Shown here piece by piece: positions 1-7,403 of a stretch of 64,000 nt of DNA. The stretch's first letter is position 1, and every line of letters begins with the position of its first letter. The translations under genes and the position numbers were made by a program. Below the pieces are notes generated by a model. That model was not told the DNA's origin and ran no database searches. It saw only the letters and a program-made list of their open reading frames with translations. This stretch comes from Paenibacillus turpanensis. Its GTDB lineage: Bacteria > Bacillota > Bacilli > Paenibacillales > YIM-B00363. Location of the stretch: the NCBI RefSeq assembly GCF_011421635.1, contig NZ_WTLI01000023.1:1-64000 (forward strand). Reading direction: 5' to 3'.

Positions 1-16
1 TAACGCTCGTTGTTCA

Positions 17-30
17 GTTTTCAAGGAGCA
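17..30 (-). promoter_or_regulatory. rRNA leader boxA antitermination element
   Basis: On the minus strand the sequence reads TGCTCCTTGAAAACTGAAC, close to the boxA (TGCTCTTTGAAAA) found in Bacillus-type rRNA leaders and 16S-23S spacers. It lies downstream of the tandem promoters at 75-200, so the 16S gene should begin just beyond the left edge. The 16S sequence itself is not in the window. Confidence 0.75.
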
Positions 31-74
31 CTTATTATTTCGTTGATCGTTACCGCCTCAATGGCGACTCGATT

Positions 75-200
75 AATATATCACATCGGATTCGTTCATT
101 GCAAGTGTTAATTTCTAACACTTATCAATCTGCTTGTCCGATTTGCCTCTCGTTCGGAGCGGCGAGAATTAATGTATCATAAACAACAAAACAAAGTCAA
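75..200 (-). promoter_or_regulatory. Tandem rrn promoters P1 and P2
   Basis: Two SigA-type promoters point to the left edge. P1 has -35 TTGACT (195-200) and -10 TACATT (171-176) with an 18-bp spacer. P2 has -35 TTGCAA (99-104) and -10 TATATT (75-80), also 18 bp apart. Tandem promoters followed by boxA are typical of rRNA operons in this group. The neighbouring ygxA gene is also next to an rRNA operon in B. subtilis, which supports the reading. Confidence 0.75.
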
Positions 201-237
201 CCCTTAGTCCAAACTTTTTTTCGTCCGAGTGTGAACA

Positions 238-263
238 TAAAAGACCAATCCTAGGATTGGTCT
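238..263 (-). terminator. Rho-independent terminator of ygxA
   Basis: A perfect 22-bp palindrome (242-263, AGACCAATCCT/AGGATTGGTCT) overlaps the ygxA stop codon and is followed on the minus strand by TTTT. It separates ygxA from the rRNA promoters. Confidence 0.8.
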
Positions 264-1141
264 CGATATTCCGGCCGGAGTGTATATCGAATCTCTAATA
301 GATCAGATTCATTCTGAACGGCAAAAGCCACTTCTTTTATAAGCTGTTTATTGGCCAGCCTTCTCAAAACCAAAGCAAGATCCCCCGACAAATCGGACAG
401 CTCGGAATGAGAATTCAATTCCGCGTAGCTCCATGGCTCCTCCCTGCTTTCCAAGACCTGGAGAAGCGCTTCACAGCAAAGCTTCATTTTCGACATAATC
501 GAAAATTCACATGCCAGAAGCACAAGCTGCACCCGCTGTTCCACTGTCTCCCTGCTTGAAGCAAGCTCCTCGTACAGCTTATATACGCCCGGATTAACAC
601 TTCGCACTTGTTTCCATACTGTGACTTCCGGATGCAGTCCTGCCTCAATCAATACAATACGTGCCCAATGATGAAGAGCTTCGAGCACAAAATTGTAGGC
701 ATCCATAATATCTCCATCAAGCATATATTCCTTGCTTAGCAAATATGTCCGCAAAAATGACGCGAATTCAGCAAACAGCTTTTTGCGACGTACATCATCA
801 GGAACTCCGCTCCATGAGTCTCGAATTTCCTCAAGAAAAAGGTCATGATCCACAAGTATCTCTCCTTGCAGCAATTCATATAAAGCACTTCGCATCTCTT
901 TTCCGGCAAGCAATTTCAAGAAAGCAGCTTTATTCATCCACCGTTCTTGTATACGAAGTCCCTCTTTACTATAATGAGAGACAGTATGCTGTGAATCGTC
1001 GTGGCTACAAATGATCACTAACAGTACATCAAACGTGTCGGTCAGCTTTCCCGCTTCCGGTGTGCTTAAATAAAACAACGCACTTTGCACAATCGGGTTA
1101 TCGTTTAGCTTGCGGGTATAATGCTGGCGCAGTGTTTCCAT
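251..1141 (-). CDS. ygxA: YgxA-like nucleotidyltransferase-like protein
   Basis: This 296-residue cytosolic protein matches the B. subtilis YgxA family (nucleotidyltransferase-like fold plus helical substrate-binding region, about 290 residues). The N-terminal half carries the strand LTDTFDVLLVIICSHDDS expected at the position of the catalytic strand, but no clear GS-x-D-x-D motif is visible, so catalysis is doubtful. The C-terminal half is helical and ends in a winged-helix-like stretch. It sits between the rRNA operon and divergent ygzB, the same neighbourhood as in B. subtilis. Function is unknown; identification rests on family resemblance plus synteny. Confidence 0.8.
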   Translation of the reverse strand: METLRQHYTRKLNDNPIVQSALFYLSTPEAGKLTDTFDVLLVIICSHDDSQHTVSHYSKEGLRIQERWMNKAAFLKLLAGKEMRSALYELLQGEILVDHDLFLEEIRDSWSGVPDDVRRKKLFAEFASFLRTYLLSKEYMLDGDIMDAYNFVLEALHHWARIVLIEAGLHPEVTVWKQVRSVNPGVYKLYEELASSRETVEQRVQLVLLACEFSIMSKMKLCCEALLQVLESREEPWSYAELNSHSELSDLSGDLALVLRRLANKQLIKEVAFAVQNESDLLEIRYTLRPEYRDQS

Positions 1142-1245
1142 TCTGCTGATTCCTCCACATGACAGTGTACATGTTAATTCTACATCATAGCCCCGTTTCC
1201 TTCCTTCTGGACAAATTGTATATACTTGCGGAAAGAGGTATCGTT

Positions 1246-1566
1246 ATGCGTTTTAAAAGCAGTAAAATCAATGAATTCCGTCTATGGGGTTTGCTTCTTA
1301 CTTTAGTTGGTATGGGAAGTATGATTGGCGGAACAGCTGGAATTGTCTTCGGTTTGCCGGGTGGCAGAATCATTGCTGGAATCTTCCTTGTGATTGGACT
1401 TATTACCATGCTGGCCAGTACGGCAATTTATTTTTGGGCGGGAATGCTTTCAACTTCCGCGATTATGCTGGAATGTCCGGAATGCGGCAAGCAAACCAAA
1501 ATGCTCGGTAAAACCGACCGCTGCATGTTCTGTAAAACGCTCTTATCTCTTGAAGCACCTAAATAA
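1246..1566 (+). CDS. ygzB: YgzB-like membrane protein with zinc ribbon
   Basis: This 106-residue protein starts at ATG 1246, preceded by GAAAGAGG; an upstream in-frame ATG has no ribosome binding site. Two membrane helices (about residues 12-35 and 42-66) are followed by a C-terminal zinc ribbon with CPECG and CMFC knuckles. This is the YgzB/DUF2614 layout (B. subtilis YgzB, about 117 residues). It is divergent from ygxA and near perR, as in B. subtilis. Function is unknown. Confidence 0.8.
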   Translation: MRFKSSKINEFRLWGLLLTLVGMGSMIGGTAGIVFGLPGGRIIAGIFLVIGLITMLASTAIYFWAGMLSTSAIMLECPECGKQTKMLGKTDRCMFCKTLLSLEAPK

Positions 1567-1576
1567 TGTAAATACA

Positions 1577-1613
1577 GAAAACCCCTTTGGATTCATCTTC
1601 CGAAGGGGTTTTC
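1577..1613. terminator. Bidirectional terminator between ygzB and the GH18 gene
   Basis: The stem GAAAACCCCTT / AAGGGGTTTTC encloses about 15 nt and has A/T tracts on both sides, so it can terminate both convergent genes. Confidence 0.85.
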
Positions 1614-1618
1614 GTATG

Positions 1619-3361
1619 TTATGGTTTTATTTTCAGCTCATCTTGGATCGTGTTCCAAATTTCCGGACGTTCAAAGCCTCTGCGCCAGGTAGCGACGCCT
1701 GCCAGTCCATACTTATGCACCAGTTCGACCCGTTTTCGGATTGACGCTTCGTTTTCGATCCATACCCTTTGCAATGTATCTCCGTCTTTAAATTCGATAT
1801 AGTCCTGTCCAGCCTCTTCTTTGTACACAGGTGTAAGCTTACGTTCTTCCATCAACCGTTTGACTGCATCCATCGTTACCGCTTTCGAGCTCACCTTGGT
1901 TTTGCCGTCCTCCAGCTTTTCAGTCCATACTCGGGTATAAAACGGAATCCCCAATATTAACTTAGATGCAGGTACGTTGTCCTCTTCCATAATGCGAACG
2001 ATCCCTTTTTCGACCCAAGGCAGAGACGCAACAGAGCCTGATTTTGGACTTGTCGCCCAATGCTCGTCATAAGCCATAACCATCATGAAGTCGACGACTT
2101 CAGCTAACGCCTCGCGATCGTAAAACATAGACCACATCTCATTCGTTGACTTGAACGTAACATCTATGGAAACAACAAGTCCCTGCTCATGCATCAGCGG
2201 TGTCAGTTCGCGTACAAACTGCGTGAGTTCATCTTTATTTTCCAAGTACACATTTTCAAAATCGATATTGATCCCATCCAGCTTGTACAATCCGGCGAAG
2301 CTGACGAGCTGGCGGATCATATGCATGCGTTTATCATAGGTTTTCAGCGCTTCTGCCGTTATTTTAGGTTCAAAGCTATTGCTAAAAAGCGCCCAAACCT
2401 TATAACCTCGATCATGCGCCCACTTCACATAGGCGGAATCCGCCATATTTTTAAGATTTCCATCTCCATCTGCAATATGGAACCAAGTCGGGCTGATGAC
2501 GTTCAACCCTGGCATCTCCCCAATTTTCCTGGTATCCGGGTTCCGGCTAACGACATGCTCCCATGTTGCATTAATTTTTCCGCCGATCGGCTTCCAAGGA
2601 GTAAATGCTTGCTTCTCTTGCCGTAGAGGCTCAACTTTTCGCTCCCCTAGCGTGAAAAAGCGTTTATCAACATATCCCTGAATGCCCGTCCGTTCCGATT
2701 GAACAAAGTACCAGCCATCCTTTTCCCCCCAAATATAATGCCGTTCGGAAGAATCGACCTCGGATACAATAGGAAACTGTCTGCCCTGTGCGGAGCGAAC
2801 CGCGCGTTTTCCATCCGATTTTCGTGACCCTGATACAATCGTGCCGTACTGGAGAGCATCTCCTTGCTTATGCAAAATAACCGCTCCTGAATCGGTTTGT
2901 ATAAATTTCGCCCCATACACTTCAATCAACGGTTGAGCAGGAACATAAACGGTGCTCCCTTGCTTTTCCACAGGGAAGCGAAGCGTAAACGGAACCCCGT
3001 TAACCGCAGCCTCCAACTGATCCGTTCGCAAGCGAATGACCTTATCTTTTGAAGTAATAATCACGGAATCGCTGGCCTCTTCGTACAAAATAGCGGGATC
3101 CAGCAATTCCTTCACGGTCTCGACCGGTATTTTCAACGCTTCCCCACTTCCGATTGCCGACTCGCCGACTATACTTCCCTGATAGAAGACCGGCTGTGTT
3201 AAGCCTTCAAATTGAGGCCCCGTCTTCGTATTGTTTTCAGCAAGAAAGGCCCAATACGCGATAAAACCAGACATGGTAAAAAGAATAAGCATGAACATTA
3301 GTCCAAAAATGTTGCGAATTCCTCTGTTTGACCTTTGAGTCTGAGCTCTGTTTTGTTTCAT
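1619..3361 (-). CDS. Membrane-anchored GH18 glycosidase with SH3-like domain
   Basis: This 580-residue protein starts at the ATG at 3361 behind GGGGGA; a longer in-frame start at 3412 lacks a binding site. A basic N-terminus and one membrane helix (about residues 15-40) are followed by a copper-amine-oxidase-N-like stretch (about 50-160), an SH3_3 module (about 190-250) and a GH18 catalytic domain (about 265-580). The GH18 signature DGINIDFE carries the catalytic Glu. Relatives include spore-cortex and cell-wall N-acetylglucosaminidases such as YaaH and YdhD. Cell-wall or cortex hydrolysis is the likely role. It interrupts the ygzB-perR order seen in B. subtilis. Confidence 0.85.
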   Translation of the reverse strand: MKQNRAQTQRSNRGIRNIFGLMFMLILFTMSGFIAYWAFLAENNTKTGPQFEGLTQPVFYQGSIVGESAIGSGEALKIPVETVKELLDPAILYEEASDSVIITSKDKVIRLRTDQLEAAVNGVPFTLRFPVEKQGSTVYVPAQPLIEVYGAKFIQTDSGAVILHKQGDALQYGTIVSGSRKSDGKRAVRSAQGRQFPIVSEVDSSERHYIWGEKDGWYFVQSERTGIQGYVDKRFFTLGERKVEPLRQEKQAFTPWKPIGGKINATWEHVVSRNPDTRKIGEMPGLNVISPTWFHIADGDGNLKNMADSAYVKWAHDRGYKVWALFSNSFEPKITAEALKTYDKRMHMIRQLVSFAGLYKLDGINIDFENVYLENKDELTQFVRELTPLMHEQGLVVSIDVTFKSTNEMWSMFYDREALAEVVDFMMVMAYDEHWATSPKSGSVASLPWVEKGIVRIMEEDNVPASKLILGIPFYTRVWTEKLEDGKTKVSSKAVTMDAVKRLMEERKLTPVYKEEAGQDYIEFKDGDTLQRVWIENEASIRKRVELVHKYGLAGVATWRRGFERPEIWNTIQDELKIKP

Positions 3362-3463
3362 CGTTGTCCCCCGCATAGGTTTTAGAAAAGCAAAAAGACG
3401 TGCCAGCTCCATGAATGGAACACAACACGCCTATTATACAATAATTAATAGAGTAATAGGGAC

Positions 3464-3907
3464 TTAGTGACTTTTGCTTTCTTTATCGATACAATCCGGA
3501 CAAGTGCCATATACTTCCATTCGATGCGCATTCACTCGAAATCCAGTTGCCGCTGCAGCCGCATGCTCCACATCATGCAAAGACGGGTATTCGAAATCTA
3601 CCATTTTGCCACACTCGTTGCAAATTGCATGATAATGATCGGACATATCCGCTTCGTAGCGGCTGGAATTGTCCCCGTAAGTCATTTCCCGTACAAGTCC
3701 GGCCTCTATAAATACACGCAAGTTATTATACACGGTTGCAACGCTCATGCTCGGGAACTGTGGTCCCAGCGCTTTGTAAATTTCATCCGCAGTCGGGTGG
3801 ATCATTGATGTCATCAAATGGGACAATATGGCATACCGTTGTGGTGTCATTCTGACCCCATTTGTTTTTAGTTTTTCAACGGCTTCATGAAATGCGTTCG
3901 CAGCCAT
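3464..3907 (-). CDS. perR: Peroxide-sensing Fur-family repressor PerR
   Basis: This 147-residue protein is close to B. subtilis PerR over its whole length. It has an N-terminal winged helix (GVRMTPQRYAIL ... SMSVATVYNNLRVF) and a C-terminal dimerisation domain. The DHYHAICNECGK and YGTCPDC motifs supply the Cys4 structural zinc site, and His and Asp residues around DHYHA supply the Fe/Mn regulatory site where PerR is oxidised by peroxide. The start is ATG with TTAGGAGGG upstream. It has its own SigA promoter (3960-3989). PerR usually represses peroxide-defence and haem genes and often itself. Confidence 0.95.
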   Translation of the reverse strand: MAANAFHEAVEKLKTNGVRMTPQRYAILSHLMTSMIHPTADEIYKALGPQFPSMSVATVYNNLRVFIEAGLVREMTYGDNSSRYEADMSDHYHAICNECGKMVDFEYPSLHDVEHAAAAATGFRVNAHRMEVYGTCPDCIDKESKSH

Positions 3908-3959
3908 GTTGTTCCCTCCTAACCTTTTACCATTTTGTCATCTTAGACTGTTAATCTTA

Positions 3960-3989
3960 ATTGTACTTTTTATTATTTAAGTTTGTCAA
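3960..3989 (-). promoter_or_regulatory. SigA promoter of perR
   Basis: A -35 TTGACA (3984-3989) and a -10 TACAAT (3960-3965) are separated by 18 bp, 53 bp upstream of the perR start. The -35 overlaps the end of the upstream gene. Surrounding AT-rich inverted segments (CTTAA ... TTAAG) could include a degenerate PerR box, but none matches the consensus well. Confidence 0.7.
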
Positions 3990-5259
3990 TAATTTTAGCC
4001 GGTACGATTGAAATTTCACTACTTGTTTCCAAATTGATTTCAAATTCGCCATTTCCAATGGTTCCCTCTGCTTCTCCTCGTTGTACTTTCAGCGGGAAGG
4101 ATGGATCTATGGACAAATTCCCATGCGCTTCAGCCCGGATTGTAAAATGACCCTCTACCGGAACTCCAATTTCTAGGCTTCCGTTCGATGAATCAACCTC
4201 CCAGTTTCCGCCTACACGATCTGAGGTGGCTGTAATTTTTCCGTTCCTCGTCTGCAAATTTACGGATTTGCTAAGTTGTTCTGCTTGAATCCATCCGTTG
4301 ACGGTTTCCGCCGTTACATCCCCCGTTACCTCAGAAACCATAATAGAACCATTCGTAGTGCTCAATTCGGCTGCTCCCTTGATGCCCTCCGCTTCAATTT
4401 TGCCGTTCCGCGTCTCAAGTTGGATGCTGCCCTCCGTATGTAGAACGAAGATGTTTCCGTTGGTCGTTCTGGCCTCAATATTTCCGCCGCGAATATCGGA
4501 CAGCGATAGTTCCCCGTTTTGGGTTTCTGTAAGAAGCAGATCTCGTACGGTTACGTCCGATACCGTAAGACTTCCATTACTTAGCTGGCTCTCGTAATCG
4601 GCAGCAATATGCGGAGGTACATACAACGTCATATTCATGCGGGGTTTGCGGCGGTTATCATGACCATACTGCTGCGGCTCGGCACGCAGACGGACATTTG
4701 AACCTGTTTCAATACTCACCTTCGAACCACTCGCGATCGACCGCGCCTCTTCCTCTTCTACATAGCGATCAACAAAAACAACGACCTCAAGCTCAAGCTG
4801 GGAGGAGTCACTCTTGCGGATCGTTAGATTCCCGTTCGGATTTTCCACTTCAATTCGTTCCGTCAGTTCGGAAATTACAATCGATTGTTTTTCTTTTTCA
4901 AACCGGTACCCATTCTCCCCATCAAGTTGACTAAACCTGCTGACAAGCTGCTCTAAATTTAACGTTTCTTTAATGGCTGATAAGGAAAGAGGCGAGCCCG
5001 AAGCTTGAGAGAACACAATAACTGCAGCCGAAATCAATACGGAGAGCATCACGCTGCCTACCCCCAGCCTCAGCCCCTCAGAACGTTTGCGTAGATAAAA
5101 AGTAAATAAGAGATATTCAATTCCAAGAACAATAATAACAACGGGCCAAAAATGCAAAAGCAGCACAAGCCAGTTCGTCTGAAGCATTTTATCCGCCAGC
5201 AGTGTGCCCCCTACAACAATGAGAAGCAAGGCCGCGGTGTAACGTCCAGCTTTATACAT
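3973..5259 (-). CDS. DUF4097-family beta-repeat membrane protein
   Basis: This 428-residue protein has three to four N-terminal membrane helices (about residues 7-95), including a DUF5668/LiaF-like paired helix region. A beta-strand-repeat domain (about 125-415) carries recurring NGN/NGS/NGK turns, such as VENPNGNLTIRKSD and LETRNGKIEAEGIKG, typical of DUF4097 adhesin-like beta helices. Such proteins often belong to cell-envelope stress systems, but no two-component genes lie next to it. The start is ATG with AGAGGA upstream. The molecular function is unknown. Confidence 0.8.
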   Translation of the reverse strand: MYKAGRYTAALLLIVVGGTLLADKMLQTNWLVLLLHFWPVVIIVLGIEYLLFTFYLRKRSEGLRLGVGSVMLSVLISAAVIVFSQASGSPLSLSAIKETLNLEQLVSRFSQLDGENGYRFEKEKQSIVISELTERIEVENPNGNLTIRKSDSSQLELEVVVFVDRYVEEEEARSIASGSKVSIETGSNVRLRAEPQQYGHDNRRKPRMNMTLYVPPHIAADYESQLSNGSLTVSDVTVRDLLLTETQNGELSLSDIRGGNIEARTTNGNIFVLHTEGSIQLETRNGKIEAEGIKGAAELSTTNGSIMVSEVTGDVTAETVNGWIQAEQLSKSVNLQTRNGKITATSDRVGGNWEVDSSNGSLEIGVPVEGHFTIRAEAHGNLSIDPSFPLKVQRGEAEGTIGNGEFEINLETSSEISIVPAKIIDKLK

Positions 5260-5307
5260 CCGAAATTCCTCTTTCTATGGCAAATGGAGGTGCGTAACCA
5301 AATTATA

Positions 5308-6018
5308 CTATGATTTCGCCAAATCTCCATCCCATAACACTTCTTCAACCCCCGGCAGAGAGCGGACCTGTTCCAGCAGCAGCGGGAGCTCCGCAGTTTT
5401 TCGAAGACGAATGGTAATCGATACGGACAGACCTGACCGCTCAGACTGCCCCACTGACATTCGTAAAATTTCGGCATTAGCAGCCTGCAAAATAGCCGAT
5501 ACATCCGCTACGGTTCCAGCCCGGTCACCGAGTCGCAGGGTAAGCTTCTTGACACGGCCGCCGCTTATTAGGCGGTGCTCCACCTTGCTTAACATCCATA
5601 AGCTTATAATAACGACTGCCGTTGTCAAAAAAGCGGCGAAATAAAAGCCGGCACCAACACTTAATCCGATCGCCGCGACCACCCACAAGGATGCCGCCGT
5701 TGTTAACCCGGTTACAAGTGTTCCCTGCTGCATAATGGTACCCGCGCCCAAAAAGCCGATTCCGGATATGACCGCAGTTGCAAGACGCGCTGGATCAACC
5801 CGAACATTTTCCTCAGCTACGAAATCGGAAAATCCGTAGATCGAAAGCAGCATGATCGTGGCCGATCCGACACAAACCAAAATATGAGTACGAAAGCCTG
5901 CTGCATGCTGAGAATACTCCCGTTCCAAACCGATAAGCCCTCCTAATAGCAGAGCTATCATAACCCGAATTGCAATGGTTACTTCATCCACTTGCCATAT
6001 GGCTAGCGACTGATCCAT
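5308..6018 (-). CDS. MgtC/SapB-family membrane protein
   Basis: This 236-residue protein has four to five N-terminal membrane helices with the MgtC signature (LLLGGLIGLEREYSQHAAGFRTHILVCVGSA) and a C-terminal ACT-like soluble domain (about residues 150-236). MgtC-type proteins affect magnesium homeostasis or membrane energetics; many bacillar members have no assigned substrate. ATG at 6018 is preferred, with GAGGAG 11 nt upstream; an in-frame GTG at 6030 directly abuts the binding site. It is divergent from the gene at 6093. Confidence 0.8.
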   Translation of the reverse strand: MDQSLAIWQVDEVTIAIRVMIALLLGGLIGLEREYSQHAAGFRTHILVCVGSATIMLLSIYGFSDFVAEENVRVDPARLATAVISGIGFLGAGTIMQQGTLVTGLTTAASLWVVAAIGLSVGAGFYFAAFLTTAVVIISLWMLSKVEHRLISGGRVKKLTLRLGDRAGTVADVSAILQAANAEILRMSVGQSERSGLSVSITIRLRKTAELPLLLEQVRSLPGVEEVLWDGDLAKS

Positions 6019-6092
6019 TTTTTCTTTCACTCCTCTGCTCCCGAACCTTCAAAGCAAGCTTCCATACAATATGTATTAGGGAGGTGCCGGGA

Positions 6093-6578
6093 TTGAAATT
6101 AACACGTATCGTTTTATTATATTTAATTTTGTGTTTCCTTGGCAGTTTTATTATATGCGCAGCAATATGGGCCAATTTACTGGGACCGATGCAAATTCTT
6201 CTAGATACAAATCCGGAGCTGGAAATCGCAATCGTATATTTTTTAGGCGGATTAATTGGAGGCAGCTTATACTGCATGCGCGTCTTTCATCAAATGTATA
6301 CCAGCGGACTCCTCGATATTGAACGCTACTGGATATGGTATGTGCTTCGACCGATGTTCAGCGGCGGGACGGCTGTAATGACTGTTATCCTGCTGGAAAG
6401 CGGCATTCTAATTTTTACCATTGAAGATACCGTTCAGGCAAAAATCGGCCTCAGCTTCCTTGTCGGCTACGGATTCGGCAAGCTCACGCATAAACTCGAA
6501 TCAACAATCAATACCATGTTTGGAGAGAGCGAGCAAACGAGCAGCACCAAGGCCAAGGAAACAAAAGGGGAACAGTAA
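6093..6578 (+). CDS. Small integral membrane protein of unknown function
   Basis: This 161-residue protein starts at TTG 6093, seven bases after GGAGGTG, giving an N-terminus KLTRIVLLYLILCFLG that reads as a membrane helix. Four membrane segments are visible (about residues 5-27, 43-62, 80-105 and 113-130). The C-terminal tail is short, polar and Lys/Glu rich. I do not recognise the family. It stands alone between the divergent MgtC-family gene and a terminator. Confidence 0.65.
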   Translation: MKLTRIVLLYLILCFLGSFIICAAIWANLLGPMQILLDTNPELEIAIVYFLGGLIGGSLYCMRVFHQMYTSGLLDIERYWIWYVLRPMFSGGTAVMTVILLESGILIFTIEDTVQAKIGLSFLVGYGFGKLTHKLESTINTMFGESEQTSSTKAKETKGEQ

Positions 6579-6584
6579 GAAAAG

Positions 6585-6615
6585 AAAAGGGCTCCCTTTG
6601 TTAGGAAGCCCTTTT
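6585..6615. terminator. Bidirectional terminator
   Basis: AAAAGGGCTCCC / GGAAGCCCTTTT forms an imperfect stem with T tracts on both strands. It can end the membrane-protein gene (+) and the Cys-pair microprotein gene (-). Confidence 0.8.
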
Positions 6616-6626
6616 ACGGTCAACTA

Positions 6627-6710
6627 TTAACAGCATTCAGGAGTACAGCAGTCCTCTCTCTCTTCCGTTGTGCAGCAGTTATCGTCACAGCAAGTGTTGT
6701 TGAATAGCAT
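6627..6710 (-). CDS. 27-residue Cys-pair microprotein
   Basis: This ORF is too short for usual gene callers but has a textbook ribosome binding site (AGGAGGTGA six bases before ATG). The peptide has eight cysteines in four vicinal CC pairs (positions 7-8, 12-13, 21-22 and 26-27) separated by acidic/polar linkers such as DDN and TTEEREDCC. The CC pairs suggest thiol-based metal binding (soft metals or metalloids). It lies 69 bp downstream of a MarR gene whose product also carries CC pairs, and both have the same TTGCA-N3-TGCAA palindrome upstream. I do not recognise a family. A role as metal buffer, effector or reporter for the regulator is inference. Confidence 0.65.
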   Translation of the reverse strand: MLFNNTCCDDNCCTTEEREDCCTPECC

Positions 6711-6741
6711 GGGCTTCACCTCCTTTACGTAATTTAATTAA

Positions 6742-6754
6742 TTGCAATATGCAA
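6742..6754. promoter_or_regulatory. Candidate MarR operator at the microprotein gene
   Basis: The perfect palindrome TTGCA-ATA-TGCAA lies 32 bp upstream of the microprotein ATG. It matches the site at 7266-7278 in both half-sites and in several flanking bases (AA before, GTA after). A -35-like TTGCAT is embedded in it, but the 17-bp-spaced -10 candidate (TACGTA) is weak and would place transcription start at the Shine-Dalgarno sequence. Confidence 0.6.
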
Positions 6755-6756
6755 GT

Positions 6757-6783
6757 ATGGACCAAAAAGGAATCCTCCATTAT
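6757..6783 (-). terminator. Weak terminator after the MarR gene
   Basis: On the minus strand TCCTCC / GGAGGA encloses 8 nt and is followed by TTCCTTTTT. It overlaps the end of the MarR gene and precedes the microprotein operator, so it may allow partial read-through into the microprotein gene. Confidence 0.5.
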
Positions 6784-7229
6784 TTCGGAGGAACACAGCA
6801 GGATCCTGAATTCTGCATCGCTTTGTTAAGCAATTCAATGGAACGAATTACCGTCTCTCTTTCAAAGGCGGTCAATTGCGACATTACGCCGGCAAGCTGG
6901 GCATTCACTTGGCCGTTAATTTGATTCTCAAGCTGCTGCCCCTCAAGGGTCAGGGATAAAATATTGATGCGATTATCGTCTGGATGCGGCGTCTTCTTAA
7001 CAAGTCCCTTGTCTACCAAGGTCTTAATCTGCCGGCTGAACGTAGTTACATCGATTCCGAGCGCACCGGATACATCCTGCATAGACGGCTGATGCTTCCG
7101 TTGTATTTCGTAAAGAATGTGGCTTTGCGTAAGTGAGAGCTCTTGTCCGCAGCAGCTCTCGCAGCATCGCTCATTAAGAAACCCGAAGTTACGCGCAAGC
7201 AGCTGAAACAAACCTCTTAAGTTATCCAC
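6780..7229 (-). CDS. MarR-family regulator with Cys pairs
   Basis: This 149-residue regulator has a MarR winged-helix core: QPSMQDVSGALGIDVTTFSRQIKTLVDKGLV as the HTH, then the wing KTPHPDDNRINILSLT. Six cysteines occur only as CC pairs: CCESCC at residues 22-27 in the first dimerisation helix and CC at 144-145 near the C-terminus. This distribution suggests a thiol metal or electrophile sensor. The GTG at 7229 is chosen because GAGGTGA lies five bases upstream; an in-frame GTG at 7238 lies too close. A TTGCA-ATA/TTA-TGCAA palindrome overlaps its promoter, suggesting autoregulation. Confidence 0.8.
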   Translation of the reverse strand: MDNLRGLFQLLARNFGFLNERCCESCCGQELSLTQSHILYEIQRKHQPSMQDVSGALGIDVTTFSRQIKTLVDKGLVKKTPHPDDNRINILSLTLEGQQLENQINGQVNAQLAGVMSQLTAFERETVIRSIELLNKAMQNSGSCCVPPK

Positions 7230-7249
7230 TGTTCTCACCTCATGATTAA

Positions 7250-7278
7250 GTTATACCATATATAATTGCATTATGCAA
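7250..7278 (-). promoter_or_regulatory. MarR-gene promoter with embedded operator
   Basis: A -35 TTGCAT (7273-7278) and -10 TATAAC (7250-7255) are separated by 17 bp. The -35 lies inside the perfect palindrome TTGCA-TTA-TGCAA (7266-7278), so a bound repressor would block RNA polymerase. The same palindrome occurs at 6742-6754. Confidence 0.65.
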
Positions 7279-7320
7279 GTAATTAAGTGGTATGAATTAG
7301 GAATTGTTACGAAAAAGAAA

Positions 7321-7342
7321 GAGCTGTCCTGCAGGACAGCTC
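7321..7342 (-). terminator. Terminator of the gatCAB operon
   Basis: GAGCTGTCCTG / CAGGACAGCTC is a perfect 22-bp palindrome followed on the minus strand by TTTCTTTTT. It lies about 60 bp after the gatB stop. Confidence 0.8.
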
Positions 7343-7403
7343 CTCATCACCGTTTCGCGGAGTAGATTTCTATACGTTTTTGTAAAGTTTTAAAGCTGGA
7401 TCT

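Noticed and set aside
1-250. A coding sequence at the left edge
   Set aside because: The stretch fits tandem rRNA promoters plus boxA, and no open frame with a ribosome binding site is present.
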